A stretch of 64,000 bases of DNA from Kosakonia sp. BYX6 (GTDB lineage: Bacteria; Pseudomonadota; Gammaproteobacteria; Enterobacterales; Enterobacteriaceae), in NCBI RefSeq assembly GCF_038449125.1, contig NZ_CP151800.1, positions 1,336,406-1,400,405 on the forward strand, given 5' to 3'. Under the pieces are notes generated by a model, which did no database searches, was not told the origin of the DNA, and saw only the letters and a program-made list of their open reading frames with translations. Numbering within the stretch: the first letter of the stretch is position 1; every line of letters starts with the position of its first letter. Below are positions 27,418 to 39,369 of the stretch, piece by piece. A program made the position numbers and the translations under genes.

Positions 27418-28959
27418 TCAGGCCGCTACGTCCGGGGATTGCTCTTCTTCGATTTTCAATCGCCAGCCGGTAACCGCTTCCCAGTATTCCTGCTCTTTTT
27501 CCAGATCCAGCAACACCAGCGCGTTCTGGCTAAACCAGTCGTGCGGGAAGCTGAGCGTCCAGTGGTTGTCATCGGTTTTCAGGCGCAGCGTCGGCGGCGT
27601 GGTGGTCGCCTGGCGCTGGTTATTCAGCAACACGCCCAAACGTAGAATCTGCACCAGCGGCAAGAACTGCTTCTTTTTAAACAGCGTAAACCGCGGGATC
27701 TCATCGAGCTTGATAGCCTTACGATGGTAACGTACTAAGGTTGCCATCATCAGTTGCTGCTCCTGATTAAAACCGGGCAAATCGCTGTTTTGCAGAATAT
27801 ACGCCGAATGGCGGTGCATCCCGCTGTGGTTAATGTTCAACCCCACTTCGTGCAGCATCGCTGCCCATTTGAGCAGCGCCGCCAATTGCGGATTACTCAG
27901 CTTGGGGTTTTGCGCTTGCCACTGATCGTACATCAGCGTGGTGGTTTCCAGTACGCGACGCGCCTGTTCGCGGTCGATGTTGTACTGGCTGGCCAGGCTT
28001 TGCGCGGTGCGGCTGCGAATGTCCTGATGGCGGAAACGGCCTTCCATTTCGTACAGCACGCCTTCGCGCAATGCACCGTCGGAAAGACGCAGCTCGCGAA
28101 TCGCCAGTGCATCGAACACGCCGCAAAGGATAGCCAAACCCGGCACAAACACCGCTTTGCGTTCCTCGGAAAGTCCTGGCAGGCTCAGTTCGCTGAAGCT
28201 TTTGTACTTCAGCACTTCTGCGACCAGTTTTTCCAGCCGATCCGGGGTGATAAGGCCATCTTTCTCGCCGGAGGCGATCAGCACTTCATACACCGCTTTG
28301 ATACTGCCGGAGGCGCCCATCGCCACGTTCCAGCCCTGAATGCGGAACTGCCAGGCAAGGGACTCCAGCTTTTGCGTCGCCGCCATGCGCGCACGGCGGA
28401 AGTTTTCGCCGTTGATGGTGTCGCCCATAAAGTACATCTGCGCGAAGCTGACGCAGCCCATACGGCGGCTTTCAACCAGCTTCGGTTCGAAATCTTCGCC
28501 GATCACCAGTTCCGTTGAACCGCCGCCGATATCAATCACCAGCTTGCGGCCTTTTTCCGGCTGCGTGTGTTCCACGCCCATAAAAATCAGGCGCGCTTCC
28601 TCATTGCCAGGAATGATTTCAATCGGATAGGGGATCACTTTTTCTGCGCGTTTGAGAAACTCTGGCGCGTTTAACGCCTGGCGCAGCGTGTGTGTCCCCA
28701 CAATGCACACGCTTGATGGCTCAAAGCCTTGCAGCCGCTCGGCGAAAAGCGACAGGCAAGCCAGCCCGCGTTCCATCGCCTCTTCACTCAGCATATTGTT
28801 GCTGTCCAACCCATCAGCCAGGTGGACGCGTTGCTTAAGACGGCCGATGATTTGCATCGCCCCGTCGACCACACGTGCAATCACCATGTGGAAACTATTG
28901 GAACCCAGGTCGACCGCGGCAAACTCTTCCGGTCGTGGCATCTTTTCTTGTATCGGCAT
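27418..28959 (-). CDS. ppx: Exopolyphosphatase
   Basis: Ppx releases phosphate from the ends of polyphosphate and may hydrolyse pppGpp. The 513-residue protein has the ASKHA-fold phosphate loops [13 protein letters not shown] and [14 protein letters not shown], the catalytic acid region at about 120 ([10 protein letters not shown]) and a C-terminal HD-like helical domain ([22 protein letters not shown]). It starts three bases after the ppk stop, forming the conserved ppk-ppx operon. Confidence 0.97.
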   Translation of the reverse strand: MPIQEKMPRPEEFAAVDLGSNSFHMVIARVVDGAMQIIGRLKQRVHLADGLDSNNMLSEEAMERGLACLSLFAERLQGFEPSSVCIVGTHTLRQALNAPEFLKRAEKVIPYPIEIIPGNEEARLIFMGVEHTQPEKGRKLVIDIGGGSTELVIGEDFEPKLVESRRMGCVSFAQMYFMGDTINGENFRRARMAATQKLESLAWQFRIQGWNVAMGASGSIKAVYEVLIASGEKDGLITPDRLEKLVAEVLKYKSFSELSLPGLSEERKAVFVPGLAILCGVFDALAIRELRLSDGALREGVLYEMEGRFRHQDIRSRTAQSLASQYNIDREQARRVLETTTLMYDQWQAQNPKLSNPQLAALLKWAAMLHEVGLNINHSGMHRHSAYILQNSDLPGFNQEQQLMMATLVRYHRKAIKLDEIPRFTLFKKKQFLPLVQILRLGVLLNNQRQATTTPPTLRLKTDDNHWTLSFPHDWFSQNALVLLDLEKEQEYWEAVTGWRLKIEEEQSPDVAA

Positions 28960-28962
28960 AGA

Positions 28963-31023
28963 TTAATCGGGTTGTTCGAGTGATTTGATGTAGTCGTAAA
29001 TCGCCAGTTGCGCCCGCACTTTACGGCGATTGCCGCGCGGCACATAACGATTGCTCAGTTCTTTATCGATGTATCGGGCCTTCACGGTATCACTGAACAG
29101 CAGCTCAATGATATCCAGAACGCGCTGTTTAAGCCGCGGATCAAGCAGTGGGGCCGCCACTTCGATACGGTAATCAATATTTCGCGTCATCCAGTCAGCG
29201 GACGAGAGATAGACTCGCTTGTCGCCGCCGTTCTCAAAAATATAGATGCGATCGTGCTCAAGATAACGGTCAACGATGCTGATGACGCGAATATTTTCAC
29301 TGATGCCTTCTAAATCCGGGATCAGCGAGCACATGCCGCGCACCAGCAGATTCACCGGCACGCCGGAACTGGAGGCGGCGTACAGGCGATCCACCAGGCT
29401 TTTATCCACGAGGTTGTTCAGCTTCAGCGTAATGCCGGATGGCTGACCGTTTTGCGCGTTGGCAATCTCGGCATCGATCATGTCATACAGCAAACGACGC
29501 GAGTTTTGCGGTGACACCAGCAGGTATTCGAAATTCACCGGGCGATAGGGGTTTTCGATAAAGTTGAACACCCGGCGCACTTCATTGGTGATGCGCGCAT
29601 CGGCGGTAATCAGCGAATAGTCGGTGTAGATCCGCGCGGTTTTCTCGTTGAAGTTGCCGGTACCAATGTGCGCGTAGCGCACGATTTCCTCGCCTTCCAT
29701 GCGTGAGATGAGGAACAGCTTGGCGTGAATTTTCAAACCTGGCGCGGAGAAGATCACTTGCGCACCAGCTTCTGTCAGCCGTTTCGCCCAGTGAATATTG
29801 GCTTCTTCATCAAAGCGCGCCTGCAACTCCACCACCACGGTGACTTTTTTGCCATTGTGCGCGGCGTGGATCATCGAATCGATAATGCGCGAATCTTTCG
29901 CCACGCGGTAAATATTGATTTTGATGGCCAGCACGTTCGGGTCGAACGATGCCTGTCGTAGCAATTCAAGGACATGCTCGAATGTGTGATATGGGTAGTA
30001 GAGCAGCACATCGCGTTCGCGGATGGCGTCGAAACCGTTGCGGAATTTATCAAACCAAACGTGGCGCAAACGCGGCAGCGGCTTGTTGACCAGGTTGGCT
30101 TTGCCGACATTCGGGAAGCCGATAAAGTCTTTGAAGTTATGGTAACGCCCGCCGGGAATGATCGAGTCGTAGCGGGAGATGGTCAGCTTTTCGCGCAGCA
30201 TTTCGACCATCGCGTCCGGCATATCGCGCTGGTAAACAAAACGCACCGGCTCGGCGGTCAAACGCTGTTTCAGGCTTGATGACATCAGCTCCATCAGGCT
30301 CGATTCCATCTCGTGCACCAGATCATATTCGGCGTCACGGGTCATTTTCATCGAGTAGGCGTTCAGCGTGTCGTAATCAAAGAAGCCTTTGAAGATATCA
30401 TCCAGGCAGTAACGCAGAATGTTATCCAGCAGGATCATTGGCTTGCGGCGGCGCGGTGTTTCCGGTGGCAGGTTGACGAAGCGCGGCACTTTGTCCGATG
30501 GGATCTCAAGCAGGGCGTAACGCGTATCGTCGCCGCGAATGATTTCCACCGCCAGATAGGTGTAATCATCTTTTAAGAAACGCACCAGGTTGGTTTCGCG
30601 GTTAATCAATGTCGGCGTGATGTGCTGGCGAAGATATTGTTTGAAGTAGCTACGCAGCCAGCTTTGTTGATTCTGGGAAAGCTGGCGTTCGTTAATCAGA
30701 AAGATTTGATTACGCGCCATCTCCAGCAGCAGATCGTTATACAGACCGTCGAACTCCTGATCGGCCTTCAGTACGCGAGACTGAATTTTTCCCAGCAGAT
30801 GACGTGAATTGGTGGCAACACCTTGCTCTTCGCTGATGATCAGCCGACGTTTAAGTTCCGCGAAACGGACTTTGTAGAATTCATCAAGGTTATTGGAATA
30901 GATCCCCAAAAAACGCATACGTTCGATAAGAGGATTACTCTTGTCCGCCGCTTCTTGTAAAACGCGTTCGTTAAAGCACAACCAGCTTAGTTCTTTTTCG
31001 AGATATAACTTTTCCTGACCCAT
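28963..31023 (-). CDS. ppk: Polyphosphate kinase
   Basis: Ppk polymerises the ATP gamma phosphate into polyphosphate at the inner membrane. The 686-residue protein begins [21 protein letters not shown]. It carries the two phospholipase D-like catalytic segments, with the autophosphorylated histidine in GLKIHAKL (about 433) and a second histidine region near LEHDRIYIF (about 590). It is the first gene of ppk-ppx. Upstream on the minus strand is a pair of CTGTCAT-like repeats that might be a Pho box. Confidence 0.97.
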   Translation of the reverse strand: MGQEKLYLEKELSWLCFNERVLQEAADKSNPLIERMRFLGIYSNNLDEFYKVRFAELKRRLIISEEQGVATNSRHLLGKIQSRVLKADQEFDGLYNDLLLEMARNQIFLINERQLSQNQQSWLRSYFKQYLRQHITPTLINRETNLVRFLKDDYTYLAVEIIRGDDTRYALLEIPSDKVPRFVNLPPETPRRRKPMILLDNILRYCLDDIFKGFFDYDTLNAYSMKMTRDAEYDLVHEMESSLMELMSSSLKQRLTAEPVRFVYQRDMPDAMVEMLREKLTISRYDSIIPGGRYHNFKDFIGFPNVGKANLVNKPLPRLRHVWFDKFRNGFDAIRERDVLLYYPYHTFEHVLELLRQASFDPNVLAIKINIYRVAKDSRIIDSMIHAAHNGKKVTVVVELQARFDEEANIHWAKRLTEAGAQVIFSAPGLKIHAKLFLISRMEGEEIVRYAHIGTGNFNEKTARIYTDYSLITADARITNEVRRVFNFIENPYRPVNFEYLLVSPQNSRRLLYDMIDAEIANAQNGQPSGITLKLNNLVDKSLVDRLYAASSSGVPVNLLVRGMCSLIPDLEGISENIRVISIVDRYLEHDRIYIFENGGDKRVYLSSADWMTRNIDYRIEVAAPLLDPRLKQRVLDIIELLFSDTVKARYIDKELSNRYVPRGNRRKVRAQLAIYDYIKSLEQPD

Positions 31024-31331
31024 TCCTGTTTACACTCCGGTTCTATCTCGGGGCACGGCAAATCCCTCTCGCGCTCGCAGTACCCCGACTTACAGGTGAA
31101 CGTTGCTGGCGTTCCTTCGTAAAACACAATTGATTATGGCGAGCTTTGCTATGAGATGTCCAACTATGACAAAAAAGTATGACAGTAATCTGTTTTATTG
31201 CCTGGCGGGATGAAAATACGCGAAAGATGAGGGAAAGTTTGTCCGGGGCGCGATGCTTACCGGGCCTACAAAACCCTGTAGGCCGGATAAAGCACCAGCC
31301 GCCATCCGACAAGAAAGATAAAACGCTGTAC
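31024..31331. other. ppk-purN intergenic region with a REP element pair
   Basis: This 308-base gap has no gene. It holds the REP pair at 31243-31310 and, closer to ppk, two ATGACA repeats at 31166-31185 (13-base period) that resemble an imperfect Pho box read towards ppk. Confidence 0.6.
31243..31310. repeat. REP/BIME element (two inverted REP units)
   Basis: Two imperfect palindromic units face each other. The left unit ends TTACCGGGCCTAC, the right begins GTAGGCCGGATAA and ends CGCCATCCGAC, with eight bases between. A closely related copy lies at 36120-36191. Such elements are common 3'-end mRNA-stabilising and gyrase/IHF-binding repeats in enterobacteria. Confidence 0.8.
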
Positions 31332-33097
<1,766 letters not shown>

Positions 33098-33146
33098 TTA
33101 TTTCAGGGCACGCTGGATTCTTACGATATACTCTTTTCCAGTCTAA

Positions 33147-33160
33147 TTGATCGCGATCAA
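33147..33160. promoter_or_regulatory. FNR-like palindrome between purM and upp
   Basis: TTGATCGCGATCAA matches TTGAT-N4-ATCAA perfectly and is itself a full 14-base palindrome. It is centred about 52 bases before the probable upp start and about 90 bases before the purM -10. No FNR control of upp or purMN is known to me, so this is a candidate site only. Confidence 0.4.
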
Positions 33161-33193
33161 GCAGCTGTCTATAGCGCAACGGAAAAAAAGCGG

Positions 33194-33214
33194 TATAATC
33201 CGGCGATTTTTTTT
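33194..33214 (+). promoter_or_regulatory. upp promoter with T-tract start region (UTP-sensitive reiterative transcription)
   Basis: A perfect TATAAT (33194-33199) is followed by CCGGC, then GA and eight T residues (33205-33214). In E. coli the equivalent GATTTTT start of upp supports UTP-dependent start-site choice and slippage, lowering expression when UTP is high. The arrangement here is the same. Confidence 0.75.
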
Positions 33215-33247
33215 GTGGCTGCCACCTGTCTGGGGAAGGAGAAGAGT

Positions 33248-33874
33248 ATGAAGGTCGTGGAAGTAAAACACCCACTCGTCAAACACAAGCTGGGCCTGAT
33301 GCGAGAGAACGACATCAGCACCAAACGCTTTCGTGAACTCGCCTCGGAAGTCGGCAGCCTGCTGACGTATGAAGCAACAGCAGACCTGGAAACTGAAAAA
33401 GTCACCATCGAAGGCTGGAACGGCCCGGTGCAGGTTGACCAGATCAAAGGCAAGAAAATCACCGTTGTACCAATCCTGCGTGCTGGTCTTGGCATGATGG
33501 AAGGCGTGCTGGAGCACGTGCCGAGCGCGCGCATCAGCGTCGTCGGTATCTACCGAAATGAAGAAACCCTGGAGCCAGTACCGTATTTCCAGAAGCTGGT
33601 TTCCAATATCGACGAGCGTATGGCGCTGGTGGTTGACCCGATGTTGGCAACCGGTGGTTCGATGATCGCCACTATCGACCTGCTGAAAAATGCCGGCTGC
33701 CACAGCATTAAAGTGCTGGTACTGGTTGCCGCGCCCGAAGGTCTGGCGGCGCTGGAAAAAGCGCACCCGGATGTCGAACTCTACACCGCGTCGATTGACC
33801 AGGGCCTTAACGAACACGGGTACATCATTCCTGGTCTCGGCGATGCCGGCGACAAAATCTTTGGTACGAAATAA
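33248..33874 (+). CDS. upp: Uracil phosphoribosyltransferase
   Basis: Upp salvages uracil with PRPP to make UMP. The start at 33248 (GGAGAAGAG upstream) gives 208 residues beginning [16 protein letters not shown]. The PRPP-binding loop [16 protein letters not shown] and the uracil-binding C terminus [17 protein letters not shown] are intact. uraA follows, so uptake and salvage of uracil are encoded together. Confidence 0.98.
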   Translation: MKVVEVKHPLVKHKLGLMRENDISTKRFRELASEVGSLLTYEATADLETEKVTIEGWNGPVQVDQIKGKKITVVPILRAGLGMMEGVLEHVPSARISVVGIYRNEETLEPVPYFQKLVSNIDERMALVVDPMLATGGSMIATIDLLKNAGCHSIKVLVLVAAPEGLAALEKAHPDVELYTASIDQGLNEHGYIIPGLGDAGDKIFGTK

Positions 33875-33889
33875 CGAATTAAACATCGA

Positions 33890-33918
33890 AAGCCGACTTT
33901 GATAGTCGGCTTTTTTTT
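33890..33918 (+). terminator. Hairpin and T-tract between upp and uraA
   Basis: AAGCCGACT/AGTCGGCTT, a perfect 9-base stem with a TTGAT loop, runs into eight T residues. It should terminate part of the upp transcript, so uraA expression may depend on read-through or a promoter in the next 65 bases. Confidence 0.85.
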
Positions 33919-33983
33919 GGGATTCATAACACTGCCCGCCAACCTGGACGGGCAGACAACAACAACACTCAGAGGAAAACACT

Positions 33984-35273
33984 ATGACGCGCCGTGCTAT
34001 CGGGGTGAGTGAAAGACCGCCGCTTTTGCAGACGATCCCGCTTAGTTTACAGCACCTGTTCGCCATGTTCGGCGCAACCGTGCTGGTGCCAATCCTGTTT
34101 CACATCAACCCGGCCACCGTGCTGCTGTTCAATGGTGTCGGGACGCTGCTGTACATCTTTATCTGTAAAGGGAAAATCCCGGCTTATCTCGGCTCCAGCT
34201 TTGCCTTTATTTCCCCGGTATTGCTGCTGTTGCCGCTGGGTTACGAAGTGGCGCTCGGCGGCTTTATCATGTGCGGCGTGCTGTTCTGTCTCGTCTCTTT
34301 TATCGTGAAAAAAGCCGGTACCGGCTGGCTGGATGTGATGTTCCCGCCTGCGGCAATGGGCGCAATCGTTGCCGTTATCGGCCTGGAACTGGCGGGCGTG
34401 GCGGCGAATATGGCCGGATTGCTGCCAGCCGACGGGCAGAGCGCGGATTCGCGAACCGTCATTATTTCGCTGGTGACGCTCGGCGTGACGGTGTTTGGCT
34501 CGGTGTTGTTTCGCGGTTTTTTGGCGATTATCCCGATCCTCATCGGCGTGCTGGCGGGCTACGCGCTCTCCTTCGCAATGGGCGTTGTTGATACCACGCC
34601 GATTGCCCAGGCGCACTGGTTCGCTCTGCCAACCTTCTACACGCCGCGTTTTGAGTGGTTTGCGATTTTCACCATTCTGCCGGCGGCACTGGTGGTGATT
34701 GCCGAGCACGTGGGTCATCTGGTGGTGACAGCGAATATCGTCAAAAAAGATCTGATCCGCGATCCAGGCCTGCATCGCTCAATGTTTGCTAACGGTTTGT
34801 CGACGATGATCTCCGGTTTCTTTGGTTCTACGCCGAACACCACTTACGGCGAGAATATCGGCGTGATGGCGATCACTCGCGTATACAGTACCTGGGTGAT
34901 TGGCGGCGCGGCGATCATCGCCATCCTGCTCTCTTGCGTGGGTAAACTGGCGGCGGCTATCCAAATCATTCCGGTACCGGTAATGGGCGGCGTTTCGCTG
35001 CTGCTGTACGGGGTCATCGGCGCGTCCGGTATTCGCGTACTGATCGAATCGAAAGTCGATTACAGCAAAGCACAAAACTTGATCCTGACCTCCGTGATCC
35101 TGATTATCGGTGTGAGTGGCGCGAAAGTGCACATTGGCGCGGCAGAGCTGAAAGGCATGGCGCTGGCGACCATCGTGGGCGTTTGTTTGAGCTTGATCTT
35201 CAAGCTGATTAGCGTCTTGCGCCCGGAAGAAGTGGTGCTGGATGCGCCCGATAACGACAACGCAAAATCGTAA
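33984..35273 (+). CDS. uraA: Uracil:proton symporter UraA
   Basis: UraA imports uracil across the inner membrane. The 429-residue protein has the 14-segment NCS2 fold. VVIAEHVGHLVV (Glu241, His245) and TTYGENIGVMAITRV (Glu290) contain the residues that bind uracil and protons in E. coli UraA. AGAGGAAAA precedes the ATG. It is paired with upp and followed by a 12-base perfect hairpin. Confidence 0.98.
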   Translation: MTRRAIGVSERPPLLQTIPLSLQHLFAMFGATVLVPILFHINPATVLLFNGVGTLLYIFICKGKIPAYLGSSFAFISPVLLLLPLGYEVALGGFIMCGVLFCLVSFIVKKAGTGWLDVMFPPAAMGAIVAVIGLELAGVAANMAGLLPADGQSADSRTVIISLVTLGVTVFGSVLFRGFLAIIPILIGVLAGYALSFAMGVVDTTPIAQAHWFALPTFYTPRFEWFAIFTILPAALVVIAEHVGHLVVTANIVKKDLIRDPGLHRSMFANGLSTMISGFFGSTPNTTYGENIGVMAITRVYSTWVIGGAAIIAILLSCVGKLAAAIQIIPVPVMGGVSLLLYGVIGASGIRVLIESKVDYSKAQNLILTSVILIIGVSGAKVHIGAAELKGMALATIVGVCLSLIFKLISVLRPEEVVLDAPDNDNAKS

Positions 35274-35286
35274 GCATCGCGCATAA

Positions 35287-35313
35287 TTGAACCGGGCGTT
35301 GCGCCCGGTTCAA
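35287..35313 (+). terminator. Strong hairpin after uraA
   Basis: TTGAACCGGGCG pairs perfectly with CGCCCGGTTCAA across a TTG loop. No T-run follows immediately, so termination efficiency is uncertain. It may mainly protect the mRNA 3' end. Confidence 0.55.
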
Positions 35314-35372
35314 CCCTCGCAAGTTTTTATGATAGACTCACTGCGTTTTTTGTAAGCCTTGTTGAGGTACCT

Positions 35373-36074
35373 CTGAACACGCCGGCACAGCTCTCCCTGC
35401 CATTATATTTACCCGATGATGAAACCTTCGCGAGTTTCTGGCCGGGTGATAACCCCTCTTTACTGGCGGCGTTGCAAAACGTTTTGCGCCAGGCCCATAG
35501 CGGATACATCTATTTTTGGTCGCGCGAAGGCGCAGGCCGCAGCCATTTGCTGCATGCCGCTTGTGCGGAACTTTCCCAGCGCGGCGACGCAGTGGGTTAC
35601 GTGCCGCTGGATAAGCGCACCTGGTTTGTGCCGGAGGTGCTGGAAGGGATGGAGCAACTTTCGCTGGTTTGTATCGATAATATCGAATGTGTCGCGGGCG
35701 ATGAGCCGTGGGAGATGGCGATTTTCAATCTCTACAACCGCATTCTGGAGCAGGGTAAAACCCGCTTATTGATCACCGGAGACCGGCCGCCGCGCCAGTT
35801 GAATCTGGGCTTACCGGATCTCGCCTCGCGCCTCGACTGGGGGCAAATCTACAAGCTGCAACCCTTGTCCGATGAGGACAAACTCCAGGCGTTGCAGTTG
35901 CGCGCGCGTATTCGGGGTTTTGAGTTACCGGAAGATGTCGGGCGTTTTCTGCTTAAGCGTCTCGATCGCGAAATGCGCACCCTGTTTGATACGCTTGATC
36001 AGCTGGATCGCGCCTCGATCACCGCGCAGCGCAAGCTCACCATTCCGTTTGTGAAAGATATTCTGAAGCTTTAA
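35373..36074 (+). CDS. hda: DnaA regulatory inactivator Hda (CTG start)
   Basis: Hda, with DNA-loaded beta clamp, stimulates ATP hydrolysis by DnaA and prevents re-initiation. The reading frame has no ATG in the 5' part. A CTG at 35373, five bases after GAGG, gives 233 residues, (M)[18 protein letters not shown], matching the E. coli length. The clamp-binding hexapeptide QLSLPL (residues 6-11) lies before the next plausible start (TTG at 35472), which strongly favours the CTG. AAA+ features follow: [20 protein letters not shown] and ITGDRPP. Confidence 0.92.
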   Translation: MNTPAQLSLPLYLPDDETFASFWPGDNPSLLAALQNVLRQAHSGYIYFWSREGAGRSHLLHAACAELSQRGDAVGYVPLDKRTWFVPEVLEGMEQLSLVCIDNIECVAGDEPWEMAIFNLYNRILEQGKTRLLITGDRPPRQLNLGLPDLASRLDWGQIYKLQPLSDEDKLQALQLRARIRGFELPEDVGRFLLKRLDREMRTLFDTLDQLDRASITAQRKLTIPFVKDILKL

Positions 36075-36119
36075 ATATTCGTTGGGCGGATAACGCGAAC
36101 GTTTGCTCCCGCGATGATT

Positions 36120-36191
36120 GCCCGGTGGCGCTGCGCTTACCGGGCCTACGACGACCTGTAGGCCGGATAAGGCGGAACGCCGCCATCCGGC
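36120..36191. repeat. REP/BIME element (two inverted REP units)
   Basis: The left unit reads GCCCGGTGGCGC to TTACCGGGCCTAC. The right unit runs from GTAGGCCGGATAAGGCGG to CGCCGCCATCCGGC. Each unit is a near-perfect stem and the two are inverted. It lies between the convergent ends of hda and yfgD, the usual 3'-end location for BIMEs. Confidence 0.9.
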
Positions 36192-36210
36192 GATGATCTC
36201 CGAATCGCGA

Positions 36211-36570
36211 TTACCCCATAATTTCCAAAACTTGCTCCGGCGGGCGGCCAATTCGCGCCTGGCCGTTGGCAACCACAATCGGGCGTTCGAGCAACTTCGG
36301 GTTGTCCACCAACGCCTGCACTAACTCGGCTTCGGATAATTTGCTGTCGCCGAGGTTGAGGGATTTATATAGATCCTCTTTGGTGCGCATCAATTCCCGC
36401 GCGCTGGACATGCCAAGCATCGACAGCAATTCGCGCACCGTTGCCGCATTTGGCGGCGTTTCAAGATAGAGCACAATTTCCGGCTCAATGCCGTTCGCTT
36501 TCAGCAGGCTTAACGTATCGCGGCTCTTGGAGCAACGAGGGTTATGGTAGATTTTTACCGCGTCTGACAT
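36211..36570 (-). CDS. yfgD: ArsC-family glutaredoxin-dependent reductase YfgD
   Basis: The 119-residue protein of the ArsC thioredoxin-fold family begins MSDAVKIYHNPRCSKSRDTL. The NPRCSKSR loop holds the catalytic cysteine (Cys13). RPIVVANGQARIGRPPEQVLEI is the C-terminal family motif. Arsenate reductase activity is inferred from family only; no ars operon surrounds it. It sits 13 bases from bepA and is probably cotranscribed with it, as in E. coli. Confidence 0.92.
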   Translation of the reverse strand: MSDAVKIYHNPRCSKSRDTLSLLKANGIEPEIVLYLETPPNAATVRELLSMLGMSSARELMRTKEDLYKSLNLGDSKLSEAELVQALVDNPKLLERPIVVANGQARIGRPPEQVLEIMG

Positions 36571-36583
36571 CTTCTCTCCTTAG

Positions 36584-38047
36584 TTACATCTTTTCGTACG
36601 GGCGGAAACGCTGCTGCATTTGGCGCAACTGATCAATACGCGCATCGTAACGCGCCTGTTGTAGGCTGCCGAGTTTCACCTGCGAACTGGCGCTGCTCAA
36701 AAGCGTAATCGCCTGATCCAGCCTGCCGACCAGTGCCTGGCTTTCAGCCCGCGCAGCAAGCTCCTGATCGCGGTTGCCAAGCGCGCCTTCGGCCTGCGCC
36801 AGCAAATCCCAGCCGTTGACATCATCTTTATTGGTAAATGTGTAGCGGTTGAGGATCTGTACCGCTTGCGCAGGCTGGCCGCCTTCTAAGTAAGCATTCG
36901 CCAGGTTGAGTTGCAGCACCGGGTTGGTTTTTATCTCGCTCGCCGCATTCAGGCGTTTAATGGCGTCGGCGCTTTTGTTCTGCCCTAAATCGATATCCGT
37001 CGACAGGTCGAGATACCAGGCGTTATTCGGCTCGGCGTTCAGCAATGGCTGCAACGTTTTCGCCGCGTCGCCGAACTTTTTCGCTTCCATTGCCAGTAAC
37101 GCGCGGCCATATTGCGCGGCGCGTTGCTGGCGAACATTGCCCTTCGACCAGGCATCAAGCTGGTCATCGGTTAACTGATTGCGTCCGGAATTGTACATGC
37201 CCAGCGTTCTGGCCTTCGCCATGTAAAACTCTTCAGAGGATTGCACCACCACAGGACGCATCTGGTTCGCGCGGTTGCGGGCATCCGACAGGCGGCTTTC
37301 CGGCAATGGGTGGGTGAGCAAAATTTCCGGCGGACGGCTGGAGTAGCGCGACTGATCGAGCAATTTCTCAAGGAATGTCGGCATCGCCTGCGGATCAAAC
37401 CCGGCGCGTTGCAGCACCTGAATGCCAATGCGATCCGCTTCCTGTTCGTTCTGCTGGGTAAAACTGATCATCCCTTGTCGCGTGCCCGCCAGCGTACCGG
37501 TCAGCGCCGCCATACCGGCTTGCGGGTTAGCCATCGCCAGCAAAATCGACCCCAGCGCTCCGGCCCAGGTCAGCGGCGCGCTGCTTTTTTGATCTTCCAT
37601 CGCCCGCGCCAGATGGCGCTGAGTCACGTGGGAAATTTCGTGCGCCATCACCGAGGCGAGCTGGCTCTCGTTATCCGTATAACGGAAAAGCGCCGAGTGC
37701 AGCACCACATTGCCGCCAAAAAAGGCGAAGGCGTTGATTTCGTCATTATTGACAAGATAGAAGTGGAAAGGGGTTTTCACGGAATAGGCATGAGCAACCA
37801 ATCGCATGCCCAGCGAATTGACATACTGCACTAACAGCGGATCGTTAATCAGCGGGGCGCTGCCGCGCAATTGGCGAACATAAAAATCGCCCATTTGCAT
37901 CTCCTGACCGATGGAGAGCGTGCTTCCTGCCGAGGTGCCCATATCCGGCAGATTGTCTGCCGAATCCGCAAAGGCCGGAACAACCGCACCCGCAAAAAGC
38001 GTGGCAATAAGGGTTGCGACCAGCGTTCGTTTCAACTGCCTGAACAT
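36584..38047 (-). CDS. bepA: Periplasmic M48 metalloprotease and chaperone BepA
   Basis: BepA promotes assembly of LptD and degrades stalled outer-membrane proteins. The 487-residue precursor has a Sec signal peptide (about 1-27, ending VVPAFA). The zinc protease motif is MAHEISH (His136, Glu137, His140), with the third ligand in [10 protein letters not shown] at about 201. A C-terminal TPR domain covers about 310-480. It functions with BAM, two other genes of which are in this window. Confidence 0.97.
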   Translation of the reverse strand: MFRQLKRTLVATLIATLFAGAVVPAFADSADNLPDMGTSAGSTLSIGQEMQMGDFYVRQLRGSAPLINDPLLVQYVNSLGMRLVAHAYSVKTPFHFYLVNNDEINAFAFFGGNVVLHSALFRYTDNESQLASVMAHEISHVTQRHLARAMEDQKSSAPLTWAGALGSILLAMANPQAGMAALTGTLAGTRQGMISFTQQNEQEADRIGIQVLQRAGFDPQAMPTFLEKLLDQSRYSSRPPEILLTHPLPESRLSDARNRANQMRPVVVQSSEEFYMAKARTLGMYNSGRNQLTDDQLDAWSKGNVRQQRAAQYGRALLAMEAKKFGDAAKTLQPLLNAEPNNAWYLDLSTDIDLGQNKSADAIKRLNAASEIKTNPVLQLNLANAYLEGGQPAQAVQILNRYTFTNKDDVNGWDLLAQAEGALGNRDQELAARAESQALVGRLDQAITLLSSASSQVKLGSLQQARYDARIDQLRQMQQRFRPYEKM

Positions 38048-38270
38048 AACCTCTTTCCTGTATTGGAAGTGACAAAACTATGACCGGCTTTCGGTTGCTT
38101 CGTTCCGGTTTTCCAGCCCTGCGAGTGTAGCCGCGTTAGCGGTGGTTGAACATCCCATTCATTGGAATGTTATGTTTCCCGGAAAGATTACGAAAAGCGA
38201 AGTCTTTTTTGTGACATTTCGATACACTTCCCACTCTTAACCCAGCCTGTGAGGCTCATGAAGGAACGTT

Positions 38271-39335
38271 ATGCTCGAAATGTTGATGCAGTGGTATCGC
38301 CGTCGCTTCAGCGACCCGGAGGCGATTGCGCTGCTGGTCATTCTGCTTGCGGGTTTCTGTATTCTCTTCTTTTTCAGCGGCCTTCTCGCGCCGCTACTGG
38401 TTGCGCTGGTTATCGCTTATCTCCTTGAGTGGCCGACGGCACGTTTGCAACGCGTTGGCTGTTCACGCACCTGGGCGGCCATCATTGTGATGGTGCTGTT
38501 CGTCGGCATCCTGATGGTGATGGCCTTCGTGGTGATGCCGGTTGCCTGGCAGCAGGGGATCTACCTGATTCGCGATATGCCCGGCATGCTCAGTAAACTC
38601 TCTGATTTCGCCGCCACGCTGCCGCGCCGTTACCCGGCATTAATGGACGCCGGGATCATCGATGCGATGGCGGAAAATATGCGCTCGCGCATGCTGACGA
38701 TGGGCGATTCAGTGGTGAAATACTCCCTGGCTTCGCTGGTCGGTCTGTTAACGCTGGCGGTCTATCTGGTGCTGGTTCCGTTAATGGTCTTCTTCCTCGT
38801 TAAAGATAAAGAGCAGATGCTCAACGCCGTGCGCCGTGTGTTACCGCGCAATCGCGGTCTTGCCGGGCAAGTGTGGAAGGAGATGAACCAGCAAATCACC
38901 AACTATATTCGTGGCAAAGTGCTGGAGATGATTGTCGTCGGCGTCGCCACGTGGATTGGTTTTATCCTGTTTGGCCTCAACTATTCGCTGCTGCTGGCGG
39001 TGCTGGTGGGCTTCTCGGTGTTGATTCCTTACATCGGCGCGTTTGTGGTGACCATTCCAGTGGTCGGCGTGGCGCTGTTCCAGTTCGGCCTTGGCACCGA
39101 GTTCTGGAGCTGCTTCGCGGTGTATTTGATTATTCAGGGGCTGGACGGCAACTTGCTGGTGCCGGTGCTGTTCTCCGAAGCGGTCAATTTGCACCCGCTG
39201 GTGATTATTCTGTCGGTGATCATCTTTGGCGGGCTGTGGGGCTTCTGGGGTGTGTTCTTCGCCATCCCGCTCGCCACGCTGATTCAGGCGGTGATCCACG
39301 CCTGGCCGGATTCGCCGCCGGTGATTGAAGAGTGA
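38271..39335 (+). CDS. perM: AI-2E family permease PerM
   Basis: This 354-residue inner-membrane protein of the AI-2E transporter superfamily begins MLEMLMQWYRRRFSDPEAIALL, with about eight hydrophobic segments and the family motif IQGLDGNLLVPVLFSEAVNLHPL. E. coli PerM is a putative permease without an agreed substrate. It is divergent from bepA across 223 bases and convergent with focB. Confidence 0.93.
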   Translation: MLEMLMQWYRRRFSDPEAIALLVILLAGFCILFFFSGLLAPLLVALVIAYLLEWPTARLQRVGCSRTWAAIIVMVLFVGILMVMAFVVMPVAWQQGIYLIRDMPGMLSKLSDFAATLPRRYPALMDAGIIDAMAENMRSRMLTMGDSVVKYSLASLVGLLTLAVYLVLVPLMVFFLVKDKEQMLNAVRRVLPRNRGLAGQVWKEMNQQITNYIRGKVLEMIVVGVATWIGFILFGLNYSLLLAVLVGFSVLIPYIGAFVVTIPVVGVALFQFGLGTEFWSCFAVYLIIQGLDGNLLVPVLFSEAVNLHPLVIILSVIIFGGLWGFWGVFFAIPLATLIQAVIHAWPDSPPVIEE

Positions 39336-39369
39336 CGCAACCGGGCGGCAACACCGCCCGGCTTTCCCG

